The notes under the pieces: generated by a model
Seen by the model: only the letters and a program-made list of their open reading frames with translations
Databases searched by the model: none
What the model was told of the DNA's origin: nothing
NCBI GenBank assembly: GCA_963966185.1
Contig: CAWZYM010000259.1
Span: forward strand, 41,001 to 105,000
Direction of reading: 5' to 3'
DNA from: Rhabditoides inermis
Lineage: Eukaryota > Nematoda > Chromadorea > Rhabditida > Rhabditidae
DNA: 64,000 nucleotides
Program-made: the position numbers and the translations under genes
Shown here: positions 48,801 through 60,354 of the stretch, in pieces
Layout of the letters: every line of letters starts with the position of its first letter
Position numbering within the stretch: position 1 is the first letter of the stretch

Positions 48801-51800
48801 CATGAAATAAAACATTGAAAGAACTACATATAACTCACTTGGATGATCGTAGGAACGGCAAACTGGACATGGCGCGACCCGGATTGTCCACGCTCCGCCG
48901 CGCACCCACATCTGAAATCACACTCATAATCAATAAAAAGATGAGAGACAACACGATTATCTACGTATTAAACAACAACAACGGATATTGATAGCAAAAA
49001 AACAAAGTTAGCAAACAACTTTCAATAAACGACAAATTACATGGGTCTGAACAGTTACGAAGCTACAAACACATTCTGAACCGTTACCACAATGTCAATC
49101 AGATGTTTCGAAATTAACAAAAACAATAAACTGATCGAATGACAGGATAAACAACCAAACAGTATTAACGTAAAACAAAAAAGTCGGCTACAAAATGTTT
49201 AAAAGAATCATATTAATCCAAATCTTAATCGTTTTGTGAGAAAGAACGACGATTCTTCGTTGCTTTCTAATGTTGCAACTCGCTGTTGCAACATTTTCTT
49301 TCAAACTCAAAATTGGTCCCGCCACGACTTCCATTCCGTTGAACGCTTCAATACTGCAAAATTCACGAGAGAAGGCATAATCCCAGATGAACAAAGTTCG
49401 CTTACTTGCTGTGTGGCTCAATGCGTGTGTGCGCCGTTATAGCACAGACCTTGCCGGTTCGAATCCTGTCTACGGCAAACGTTTTGCATGAGTGGTGATA
49501 CACGTTCAAAAGAGCTAGTTGCAGAATAAAGTCGCCACTGTTCCTTTAACCACACAAAATTATCAAGAGAGCACTAAACACAGTTCGTCTGGAGCACGAA
49601 CACCACAATTACGTGAGTATATGTTGCTGACGCGATTGTGGTGTTCGGCCGAAAAAGAAACAGCTGATCGGCAGCCTATTCGACTGTTTTGGCTATTTTT
49701 GTTGTGTTTGTTACGTTGTTGTTGTTTTATGATTCAGTTATAAGATAACAGTTATATACTTTGCGTTTTAGTGTGTTGTTTTCTAAATTTAGTGACCTCT
49801 TTCAAGTTTGTTCATCTTGAAGAATATTTTTGGCGATATTACGTGTTGTTGTTTATTGAATTGCCGGTGTTGTAATCTATGACGATCATAAACATTGCTT
49901 GTTTCAGTGAATGCAGTGCAAACACATTCTGTTTTAAATATTGCATTGATTGACGGCTGTGTTGCAGTTGGTTTGCATATCACGTGTGATTCGAGGCCCC
50001 TTGCAGTGGTCGCGTGATCAGCACCGGCGTCAACCCCCGCGCGTGTCAATTCGAGGTATGTAGTTACTTTTATGAAAAAAGTAGGTATTGTATTACTGTA
50101 TTTTACCGTATCTCACCGTAATTTACATACTCGATATTATGTGCTACTTGATTCGAGATAAATAGATTCAGATTTATGAATACTTCTGCAGTCATGAGTT
50201 CGTTGAAACGCCCCGTTTTTGATTGTGTATTTTTTGAGTGTTGTGTTGCAGTTGTTGCGCGTTGCCGCGGTTGCGTGTGCAGCATCGGCGCCGTCCACGT
50301 TATCAAGCTCATGTGATAAGGTATGCCATTGTTTCTCATGCTGGTCACATGTTGATACGAACCACGTCTACGCAGTTCGAACAATACAAGTTGTACATGC
50401 TTTCATTTCCACTTTTGCCGATTTACTGCAGTTGTGAAACCTGAAATGTTACAGGTATCACTCAACGAGCCACCCCAGAGGGCACACAGAGGATACAGCA
50501 CCCCCACCCAAACTTTTTTATTATATTTTTTTATATATTTATTTTGTGATTGGGATATTGATTGATGTTCGTCGCGGTTGTTGCATGTACATATTCTTTT
50601 CGCTTGTTCTTCATAATGTTGTAGATAAAATGTATGTGTGTTGCGAAGTTGCGATATCAGCGATATGATAGTGTTCTTGTGATTGTTCTCGCAATTGGAT
50701 GAATATTTCAGCAGTGTGAAAAAAGTTTCAACCCACTCTCTTTGTTGCTTTCTTTTGGCGCGGCGGTAATGTTAGCTATCTTTTCTGCGTTTTTCGCAAT
50801 TGCCTTTATGGCGCAGCTGGTTAGCTGGCGGCTTTTAGCGCTCACGGTCTCGGGTTCGATTCCGCCTTGATGTTTTTGTGGGTGCAAAAAATGATCGATT
50901 GGCATGAGTCCAACTGACGGGTCCAGCTACCGTAATTCTTGTGCACCGCCCATTCCTGGCCAATTGGAGAGGACTTAGAAAAACAGCTGATACACCTTGA
51001 CGGGGCATGCACAGCGGCCCTGACGCGTAAGGCGTGTCCCGCGCAGTTCAAACAAATAAAAAAAACCCACGTCTGGGTTTTTTGTGGGGTTACGGAGGTT
51101 TTGGTGTTCTATCGTTATTTTTTTCAGTTTTTTATGTTCCAACGGTTCAAGAATCGAGCCTGAGTCGAATAAAAAAATAGCGCCACTGTTCCTTTAAAAA
51201 AGAACTTCAGGGAAAAAAGTAGAGTGTTGGTGAATAAGACCAAAGTGCTGGTTTTAGATTGGAAATCAGTACTCATAATTTCAAAGTGACAAAATTTGCA
51301 TTCTTAAATTGTTTTGTACGATTCCTGAAGCTGACCAGCTGAGAAAATCTTTTTTATCGTACATTTTCACTGTCCTTGATTGCACGAGCTTCGCCCACTT
51401 TTCTTGTGCAAACAATGGATCAGCTGTTATTGCTTTCTAATTAGTTTTCATGTTGATTGTTGTTATAATTTCATGTTTTGATTTTATTGTGACGCGGATG
51501 CCATTGTGCATGTTGGATTCACAATTAGCCGAACACCAGTTGCTACAACGCGATTAGACGTGATTTTTTTTGAAATTGGTTGTTGCGTGTTGTTTCCCTT
51601 GTCCCGCGATCATTTTGCCTAATGTTGATTGTGTCCATCTTTTTGTGTTCTATTGAGGTTCCATATGTTCACACGGATGAAGCAAGAATGGATTGGACAG
51701 AAGCTCGACAAACGATTGAATGATGGTGATGAACAATAAACTTTGCTTCTGTATTCAATTGTTGTCGTGGTGTCCAGTGTTTAGTTATGTTGGATAAAAA

Positions 51801-52638
51801 AATTATATGTTTGTAGGCATGATTGAGTATTGAAATTGATGCATACAACCAACAAACTCCCAGTCAGATACCCTAATGAGTGATTCTACTTGCGGCCGCT
51901 ATCCTCTCTTGCCGCCGAGATTGTCTCTTCAAAACTTGCTCAGAGCGAGATAAACGTCCGCTCGTGACATTTTCCAGAGTTTTTTTTTGAAAGGACAGTG
52001 ACGTTTATTATTTGCGTGTGGTAATGAAATTTTCAAAATCGCGCAAAATGATCACGCGAGATGCATGCATATTTCAGGCAAAGTGGCGAACAGATTTTAA
52101 ACTCGTGGACATTTTTTTCTACTGCGCTACGCAGTTCACGTCAAAACGCGCTTCCAAAACTTTTTGCGGAAACAATTGCAATCCTGATCAGCAGATTTTT
52201 TTGTTTATCTGGCAAGTTCAGAGCTTTTATGAGTTATATATCGCACCGGGGATGGAAGAAAAGGGCCACTGTGTCTTTTACAAGAATTTGAAGTTTTTTT
52301 TAGTGTTCAAAATCACGCAGCTCTTCTGGCCGATTTGGAACGGTTCGATTGCGGTCGCATACGTTATGTTCAAACGGTTGGTTTTTCATCCGAAATTTTA
52401 ACAACAACAAAAACTAATTTTTGCACTTCACAACAACATTCGAAATAGTGAGCAATTGAGCAAAACAAAAAAAATATGCCTAACTTTGTTCTGGCTGAAA
52501 CCATGAAAATTTGCTGCCAGAAAAAAAAATGAAAAATACAGAAGAAAAAAAATAATGTTTTGGTCTTTTAAAATTGTAATACGATTGTTCAGACTCCGTT
52601 CATCAAAGAAGGCACGTACAGTTGGTTGGCGTAAATAA
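45853..52638 (+). CDS. Srt-like chemoreceptor 2B
   Basis: Eight exons: 45853-45957, 46017-46160, 46252-46377, 47283-47399, 47459-47560, 47795-47918, 52304-52376 and 52593-52638, joined in frame to 278 residues. TM1-TM6 as in 2A; exon 7 gives TM7 (ITQLFWPIWNGSIAVAYVMF) and exon 8 a short basic tail (LRSSKKARTVGWRK), aligned with the tail of genes 1A/1B. The start follows a TTGCAG acceptor 11 nt upstream. Intron 6 is about 4.4 kb because of element A. Same family as 1A/1B but diverged in sequence and in exon 3-4 lengths. Expected to be a working chemosensory GPCR if the long intron is spliced. Confidence 0.8.
47945..51193 (+). mobile_element. Composite TTAA-flanked element A, unit 2
   Basis: Counterpart of 32274-35183; the left TTAA has mutated to TTGA, the right TTAA is at 51194-51197. 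Contains an extra segment at about 48120-48455 not present in unit 1 and lacks the left end of the nested element. tRNA-like modules at 48040-48112, 49408-49476 and 50803-50868. Confidence 0.55.
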
Positions 52639-52790
52639 AAAAATGAAGAAAAAACATATCCACTTGTTTTGTAATTGTTCAAATATTGAGATAAAGTTTT
52701 TATTAGAAATGTATGTCACAACATTTGTACGAAACATCATATTGATAAAAATAATGATTTGTTCTGTAAATAACCATCACGTGACCAAAT

Positions 52791-52793
<3 letters not shown>

Positions 52794-52883
<90 letters not shown>
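52794..52883. repeat. (TA)n microsatellite
   Basis: About 90 bp of uninterrupted TA dinucleotide just downstream of receptor 2B. Gives spurious Tyr-Ile ORFs on both strands. Confidence 0.97.
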
Positions 52884-52886
<3 letters not shown>

Positions 52887-52899
52887 CACTAAGATATGT

Positions 52900-53364
52900 A
52901 TTTGCCGGATGAATGTAACATAAGAAAGAACAACAAGAAAACTATAAAACATTGCAAAAATAACACAACGACCGATTGGCTCTGCTGTTTTGCCTTGCTT
53001 TTTTGCTCGAAACTGTTTGCCACTCCAAAACGTTCAAATCACGGTAAGCATATTGAATCACACCCTTAGACTTGTTGTAATCATAACAGTCGATCGGCAA
53101 TGAGAGAGAAATGTGTGCATTCTCAATTGACCGCGTGGTACAGTGGCAAGAAGAACGCGTGCCATTCTCGCAGCCGGGGTTTGATCTTCTTAAAAACTTT
53201 CAGTGAGAAAACACATAACGTGTGGTTAAATAAACCGAAACCGTGAAGTATAGGTTTTTTTTATCAGACTTGGCCCCCTTCTGAAAAGTGAAGAACTGGA
53301 GAAGACTTTGGTTGAATGCAGCATCAACTTTTTTTATCTCATATATGCACTGTCGAATTCACCT

Positions 53365-53395
<31 letters not shown>

Positions 53396-53931
53396 TCCGC
53401 GGGGCGATTCGGCGGTTACCGTGGTCTGCGTGCGATGGTCGCCCTGATCTGATGGTCCGATGATACAGCGATCCGCTCTGATACAGCGCTGGGCGGCACT
53501 ATAGCGAGAAGAAAAAAAAGAAAAGGTAGAAAGATGAAGACGAGTTTTCCAAAAGCGAAGCGCTCTACTCGTTTTGCGTTATCGTCACTCGAAACACAGT
53601 ATGCCTAAGTTGTATGGCAATGACTCTTTCATGTTTTTCGTTCTTATTATTTCGGAAGTGCTGCAGTTTTTTTCACGGTTTCTCAATCTCTTGTAGCCGT
53701 TTTTGTTTTCACTAAGTATTAGTAAACAAACTGAATACTTGGAAAAGAAATAACATGTGTTGCAAACCCATGGTTTTTTATCAATCGCTTAAAAAAAGTT
53801 GCTTTTTCTTGATGATTTCAGGAACAACCGATAAACGTGTTCAACAATAACAACATCACAAAACGTACAATTTATATGATTTTTTTATTTGTTTTTGACA
53901 TGTAAGTTACATTGATGTTTCCGAAAACATT
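52900..53931. other. Intergenic stretch
   Basis: Contains a tRNA-like module at about 53128-53195 (GCGTGGTACAGTGGCAAGA and a degenerate B-box) and a (GA)n tract at 53369-53395. No gene supported. Confidence 0.45.
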
Positions 53932-55195
53932 CTACTCCCACGCATGTTGCAAGTTTTGGAAGTAGTTGTTCGTTGTATCGGATGCTTTGATCAGTTTTAC
54001 AACTCCCATCACTCTTCTTATCTTGTAATACCACAAATATAGAAGAGAGAGCGAGAAGAAAAGGTGTTGGTATGCAAACAACTGCAATGATATTTGTATT
54101 GAAGTGTTTCAAGGTTCGGTCTCACAATATCATATGCATGGCTGAGCGCCGTTCTGTCTTGTCCAAGAGGAATATCAGTGAACAAGGACGAGTACAATAG
54201 TAGCAAAATGTAAATGATTCGAGCGATGAATTCGTTCACAATGAACGGTAAAATCAGCTCAGTAGACCGAATGTTTTGCGATGAAGTGAACCTGAAACGT
54301 GAGTACTTCTTCATTCATGTATTGTTGTGTTCTTTTTTCATGAAAGTGAGTTTATTATGAGTGATTCAAACATATCAGTGAATCAGTTCCCATCAAAGCA
54401 CCAACCTGTCTGTCAGAGCAGTTGCTTCCAAATGTCGTTTTGAATAAGATCGTATGCTCACTCGCATTAGTTTGGGAATCGACTGAAACAAAAAAAAACA
54501 ATTAAGATTTCAATTATACGACTCACGATTAAAGCAATTGTCGTGGCGAGCGTTTGAGAAATGACTAACGAGAACACGATTCCCATGTGAAAAATGATCA
54601 TTGTCACACCGGACGCAACAATCTAAATTGGAATTATCATCTCAGCAAAATTTTTGAACGACAAACCGTGAAGGAAGCAATCAGTAGAAAAACTGATTTA
54701 TTTTTCATAGATTCGTACACCTGAAAACTTTTTTTTTTACTCTTTTCTACACTACAACTTACTCGACTGTTGTAAAGTGCAAAAGTTCTTTCGAAAACGA
54801 GTACAATAAACAGATAGGTAGATCCACAAACACCAGATAGTTGTATGTGAGCAATAATGTCCTTAACAAAAAATATGCTGTTTGTTCTCGAAATTGTTTA
54901 TGCAATCACCGATATGAGTGCCACACTTTGTGGAAATGCTAGTATGTACAGCAGCAAAGTTATTCGATGAACAGTCGTCAAAACATAACAACATGCGAAC
55001 AATGCGAGAATGAATCTGAAAGAAAACATTTGTTTTGCAAACACGACTTTTTGATAACGAAATGTGAGAAACTAACCGAAAGTAAAGATGATATTTGGAA
55101 TCGTTGTGCAAGTATTGAAAAACCAACAAGAGAGCCGGAATGTTAACGAAAAGAAGAAGAATTTCAAAAAAGTATAGAATCATTCTATACCACAT
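53932..55195 (-). CDS. Sre-like chemoreceptor R1
   Basis: Eight exons: 55195-55077, 55015-54910, 54861-54763, 54720-54667, 54622-54527, 54482-54406, 54291-54126 and 54081-53932, continuous over 288 residues. TM1 LLLFVNIPALLLVFQYLH precedes KYHLYFRFILALFACCYVL; the TM4-side motif VFERTFALYNSRVYES matches the E-R-x-x-A ... Y-E landmark of the Sra-superfamily Sre receptors; the C-terminus TNNYFQNLQHAWE ends in the F-x-x-L-x-x-x-W pattern seen in Sre proteins. The start is the first Met before TM1. The exon-3 acceptor is GTTAAG, not CAG. Expected chemosensory GPCR. Shorter than many Sre proteins (about 350), so an additional upstream exon cannot be excluded. Tandem paralogue R2 is 6 kb away in the same orientation. 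Confidence 0.8.
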
Positions 55196-56740
55196 CTCTT
55201 TTTGATCTACAGCTTTCTGAATTGGAGTTTATAACTGCTATCTTGATGATTGCACTTTAGTATATCAAGGAAATATGTTTATATCTAACACTCTTTCTGG
55301 AAAATGCCCATGTACGCAGTGCGTTATTACTACCAAACAAATATAGAAAGTGTCATGTGAACTTTGCTTTATCATGATTTCTTAGCATGCAATAGCTTTC
55401 TGAATAAATTAAAGGACTGCACAGTGGTGATATACATATGAAACGTACTTTTCTGGAAAATGCACACGTACGCAGTGAGTAATTGCTATTATATAAAAAT
55501 AGATGTCATGTGAACAACATGCGAAAATCAAAAGATGAAAATGTATTACATTTGCGAAGGTAAATGACATTGGTATCTGAACTATTTTATTAGTTTGTTC
55601 ATTTTTGTTGGGTGTATGAGAAATTTAGAACACGATTACACGAAGTTCCGAAAGAAAGAAGATATGAAAGATAATAGACGACTTTCCGTGATCAGCTTTT
55701 TCAATGGCCGCCTGTCGCGTGAGAATATCCCGCTAATCTGGTCGTTGCGGGACCATTTATGGTTCCGCCAGAGAGAATCCGCCAGAGGCGATCTTTCGCG
55801 TCTCTGCTCTCTCACCTCTACCCACAAAGCATACCATCCTATCTCACTAGTAGTCAACCAGTATCTGAGTGAACAAAACAAAAAGACGCAGCGACAGAAA
55901 ATAATAAGTATTTATATATGCACAATCCAAAATAATAAAGATGTTCATTGAATTAACATCGGCAGTCGCTTCGATAGTCTGCGATATGGTTGTAAGGAAG
56001 GTGGAGTAGGTAACAAATCTCTTCTTCTTCATTCATCCGCAAAAAGTAGTCTAGGGAAGTATAGGGTTGAGAGAGCGGAGATATGAATTATTTGGTTTTA
56101 TAAAAGATTGTCAAAAACAAATCGGATCAGAAACGGCCAAATCGATATCCAATCGATATCAAGAGATAATCAAATGCGTATGTGGTCGGTGAGGTGTGAT
56201 GCGCGCATGACAAAAGTAGTCTAGGGAAGTATAGGGTAGAGAAAACATGAAGGTGTGTTAGCTACATACATATACATATGTGACCTAGCTCTGCACCGTG
56301 TCAAAAAAATTCCATTTTTACACTGGTACAAATGTGGGTAGCTTTTTTCACACCGCTGTGTGAATACGGATACGAAGTTTGTACATGATTTTACTTGAAA
56401 TTTTTTTATGTGATCAGAAACCTAACCCGCAAGCTCGGTGACACATCTCTCGCACTATGAAGCAAGTGGAAGAACCTAATTTCGAAAGTGTGGAGCGTTG
56501 AGCAGTTGGCTACTCGTGGTGGGATTTCTTTTTCAACTTAGTCATTTGCACATTTGAATAAAACTCAAGTTTGTCGTTCTTTTGAAAGAAATGTCAATGG
56601 GTTAGGATAAGAGTGTTTTTATTAGTCGCCTCAATACCTCAATCTCTCATTGCTACACTGCACTTCTCGCAATTGCATCGCCAGTACTAATCCAGGATTC
56701 ATATATCGTCTATCACTCCACCCTCTTTCATGAACAAGAA
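55196..56740. other. Intergenic stretch with a short direct repeat
   Basis: Direct repeats of about 28 bp beginning AAAGTAGTCTAGGGAAGTAT occur at about 56043-56071 and 56213-56241. A 118-codon open stretch at 55595-55951 on the plus strand has no recognisable motif or splice context and is not called. Confidence 0.45.
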
Positions 56741-58890
56741 TTAGAAAAGCATTTGTAAGCAGTGTTTATACGAAAACTCTCGATCCCGGGAATTATGATA
56801 CAAGTGTGCATGTGGAGAATCTGTTCTCTCTATAGTGAAGGCTGCGGACAGTCTTCTTTTTTTCCGGGCGATCTTGGGCCAAGCGTCGTTAGAGCCGGGC
56901 TCACATAAACGCCCTGTGAACTATGAAATAATTTTTTTAATGAAGGTCTTGTTTGTTTTGCACTCACCCTCTTGCTCTTCTCCGACCCAACCGTTGCGCA
57001 CTGTGTGATGTATGAGTACTCGTAGATCACCTAAACACCTTATATGAAACATCTGGTAAGTATGTGGTGAGTGTTATTGGCTCACCATTTTTTTCTACAT
57101 TACTGACCTCCTTGATAATCGTCCTCTGTTCGTCGTTGATGTTCTCGAACAGCAGCTTAGATATGTCGTCTTGATTCCATGTGAGAGACTCGCTCTACAA
57201 ACACGGAGTGAACAGGAAAAAAAACATGAGAAACGTTGCTACCCGTGTGTAGTCCTTGATGAGGTTTGCGAGCTTGATGAGAAGTTCGACGCCGAGCACT
57301 CGATGCCACTTTTCCAGATCCGCCACTGTTTGCACGAGGTCTTGGGGCAGTTTCTGTGAGCAGTCCACCACAGTGGGATCATCGCCCGGTCGAGCCTGAC
57401 GGGCCAACTGCAACACGAGTTAGGCACGGGAAGAGTGCACGTGACTCCCTCCTGCTCTCGACTTTTTCGCACACTTTTTGATGAAGGAGTACTCGTAGAT
57501 CATCTGAAAGCAGTTTTATTAACGATCCTATTATATAGAAAACGGAAGTTCTCTGTCTCACTATTCGGAGTGTCATCGTGCTCACCAAGTGGTGCTTCAT
57601 GAGTATGTCCGTAAGCTTCGGCAGTGCTTCTTGAAACACTTTCATCCAAACATCCGGGTTGCCCACAACTGCCGTGATCTCTTCTGGAATGAACTGCGAG
57701 CAGTCGACGATGATGGGGTCGTCTGCCGGAAACGCCTGTCGACCAGCAGCCTCAAATTTTATAATGTTGTAACTTATATATTTGTTTTTATAAACCGATG
57801 TTAATTCGTTTTACAAAAACAAACAATCAAATGAGTATGAGCTCTATCAAATATTTCTTGGCTCACTCGACTGATACGGGCCGCACTGACAAAATCAGTT
57901 GAGAGGTCATCAGTGTTGTCAGTGGAAGTTTGGGGACCCCCCCCTGTTCATCGTACGGCAGTCATTTTGCCAAATGTTAACCAGACATCATTTGAGGCAT
58001 CAATAGCCCGCCATTGCGAAACTATTCGACCACGCAATTCGCGCGCTTGGCGTTCTCTTTTTAGGGAAATGAGAGTCATTTGCAAGTCTAATTGAGCAGA
58101 GTTCTACGTTTTATAAACCTAATTACTCCTTCAAGAATCAAGCTGTTTTTCACAAAACTCTGATATGTTATGTGTATCGATAGAACTCATCTATCTCTAG
58201 TGTTCGATTTTTTATTTTCGTCTTCGTTTTTTTTTAGTTGGAGTTAGAAAAAACCTCGATTTTGAGTCGTTTTCCAATAAGAAAACTTCAAAACGTATTG
58301 ACTCTCTTCAAACTTGTCGCACAGCGCCCAGTTTTCTTGAGAATAATTCAGATAGAATGCTCATAGATCTCTAAAGCTCTATTTTTCGAGCTCCGGTATT
58401 TCTTCCGTGTTTGAGCTCAAAAACACACAATTCGGGCAAATTTGCATAAAATGCTCGTCTGTCTGGCGAACCAGCGATATTGTTGTACGATGAAAAGGGG
58501 GAATGGCCTAAACATCAAACATCACGCTAAGTTTGTCATAGCCCATTCGCCTACCTTCTTTTTCTTGTGTCGTGTCTCGCCGCACACATCTCTGTAGACA
58601 CGCAAGTAAAGAATCTGAAACAGAGATGATTCGACTTTGTGCAATTGTTCACATACGTCGTCCACAGCCTTCTTTTGCTCGGCAGTTTTTGCAAGAGCGT
58701 ATGTCGAGTCGATCTCATTAGGATTCCACTTATGCTCCTGGACAAGAAAAATATACTTGAGTTACAAAACTAATCTTACATGTTCAAACGTATTGAGCGC
58801 CGTCGCGAAAGCATAGAAAAGCTCGGACGATCCGAGCACATTTTGGATATTGTCGATGTCTCCGTACGGTGACGAGTCCGGTGCGGGTTC
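56741..58890 (-). CDS. Unrecognised protein built of repeated exon modules
   Basis: Nine exons, mostly phase 0: 58890-58780, 58737-58657, 58614-58555, 57735-57586, 57503 to about 57441, 57407-57243, 57194-57108, 57030-56968 and 56920-56741. Three related modules are visible. Their long exons carry DDPIIVDCSQFIPEE or DDPTVVDCSQKLPQD, then a helical stretch (LTDILMKHHL, LIKLANLIKDYTR, FYAFATALNTFEH). Next come WNPNEIDSTYALAKTAEQKK or WNQDDISKLLFENINDEQR, and a short exon IYEYSFIKKCA, IYEYSYITQCA or ILYLRVYRDVC. The middle module lacks the WN exon. No signal or TM segment; probably intracellular and helical. The exon 5 to 6 junction (about 34 nt apart) and the 5' end are uncertain; a TA-MITE sits in intron 3. 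Function unknown. Confidence 0.55.
57929..58510 (+). mobile_element. TA-target MITE inside the modular gene
   Basis: Diverged member of the TAGGG family: internal GTTCATCGTACGGCAGTCATT at the left and TTGTACGATGAAAAG at the right match 44234-44822. It occupies most of intron 3 of the modular gene, between 57736 and 58554. Confidence 0.6.
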
Positions 58891-58959
58891 CTCAAAAGAA
58901 TCTTTGTGTTACAACATTTGTTTTTGTTTTCATTGTTCTTATGTGCGTAAGTTTCGTAG

Positions 58960-59037
58960 CGACAAGTTCTTGTACAAATAAAAACATTTCTCAGCCAACA
59001 GCATTGTAGACGCCTGCGCTTCTGTGAACGCGCCTTC
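58960..59037 (-). CDS. Possible upstream exon of the modular gene
   Basis: A minus-strand segment reading KEGAFTEAQASTMLLAEKCF looks coding and helical, but no donor or acceptor joins it cleanly to the exon at 58890. Weak call. Confidence 0.25.
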
Positions 59038-59675
59038 TTTCTCACTAACTCGCCATCCGGTGTGCTTGGATTATTTTTCACATTATTTTTAGAAGTAGTT
59101 TTTTTTCAAGTTGACGCCTAAAATTCCGAAGTTTTGCAAGTTTGCCGGACTACCGTTTTGAGTCACTTTTCGTTTTTCGGTTTTTTTGTGAGCGGTTGCG
59201 TTTTCCCTCGTTTTCTCGCATACTCGAAAACAATGACAATCACTGCTGCTGCCGCTGGATAATGTTTTTTTCTGAAGTGTCAACTGATTTTCGAATTGAA
59301 GCGGGACAGTGAAGCAACGCCAAGTTTGAAGTGCACTACAAAGTGGTCGAAGCGCAGAGGAAAAAAGTTTTTCAAGCTGAACCGTTTTGCTATTTAAAAA
59401 AACAGAATCGTTACAGTTTTCTTTTGCTCGCTTATCGGCGTTTTGCGCGAGAATGCGAAAAAGCACAGTAACAAAAATAAATAGTAGAGGGACAGGTATG
59501 AAAGAATATGCGTTCAGAGCAATCGTTTCTGATTACCGCACACACACGCACGATTCACCGATCAGTCGATGGATTCCGAATCAGGCGGCAGATTCGCCGC
59601 AAAGACCGTTCATAAGCAAATCAACAGAACCACACACTTCATCCTAGAGTGTCCGACTACCGTTCCAGTCCTTAC

Positions 59676-59783
59676 TTCACAGTCTTTTATACGCGGTTTC
59701 ACCACAATATTTTGAAGCTTTTTCATTGTGTTATCAGCTTCACGGAGGGCACGCGTGCTATGGGAAGAGGCTGCACTTTGCAT
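59676..59783 (-). CDS. Possible first exon next to a MITE
   Basis: ATG at 59783, then 36 codons beginning MQSAASSHSTRALREADN, ending at a good donor GTAAGG. Helical and uncharacterised. It may be exon 1 of the modular gene, but the intermediate joins are not resolved. The 9-bp-TSD MITE ends 12 nt upstream of the ATG. Confidence 0.35.
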
Positions 59784-59795
59784 GTTGACTCGGAT

Positions 59796-60345
59796 TAGGA
59801 ACCACAACGTGAGTTGCAGAGAGCCCTGCGAAATCATGTAACATTTTCTCACTGGACACATGACGTGCTCTAATTAGCATAGAACGATTCGCCATTTTGC
59901 GCTGATTCTAACGGTATTTTATTTATGGGATCATGTACCCTGTAAAGTAGCGAAAATCGGTAAAGAGTGATACAATGACGTCATATTTCTCTGATCTAGC
60001 CGCCATTGCTCGAAGTGAGTAATGAAAATGCTAAAATAAGAGACGTATTTCATCGAGTACTTATCGATTACAGTCAAACAAAACCTAGTGGTATTATTAT
60101 AAACGAATATGTTCATTATTCGATTATCGATGACGTCATCAGTGCTTTGATCTAGCCGCCCTCTATCGCACTTTCCCTATGTGAGCGCGCGCTCCGGGGC
60201 GCGGCGCCGTGCGGAATTAGAGCGCAATGTGAACGATGAACCCTACGAGAATTATATATTTTTGAAATCAGCTTTGAATAAACTACATTTATGAACTTAT
60301 TGCTAAACCATATACAAATATTTGAAAATCTCATTGTGGTCCCTA
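59796..60345 (-). mobile_element. Mutator-like MITE, copy 2
   Basis: 550 bp, opposite orientation to copy 1, flanked by an identical 9-bp repeat GACTCGGAT (59787-59795, 60346-60354). Ends TAGGAACCACAACGTGAG and the inverse of TAGGGACCACAATGAGA. Inserted upstream of the putative ATG at 59783. Confidence 0.85.
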
Positions 60346-60354
60346 GACTCGGAT

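Larger units (their letters stand above)
36014..52030 (+). repeat. Segmental duplication II, right unit
   Basis: Copy of 20868-36010. It begins with ATTCAATGACACTTCTCGCC, the tail of a gene-1 last exon without its start or acceptor, and continues colinearly to intron 6 of receptor 2B. Confidence 0.9.

Noticed and set aside
52622..52952. Open frames over the TA tract
   Set aside because: Tyr-Ile repeats on both strands are translation of a microsatellite.
55595..55951. 118-codon plus-strand open frame
   Set aside because: No recognisable motif, no flanking splice signal that extends it, and an equally long open frame lies on the opposite strand.
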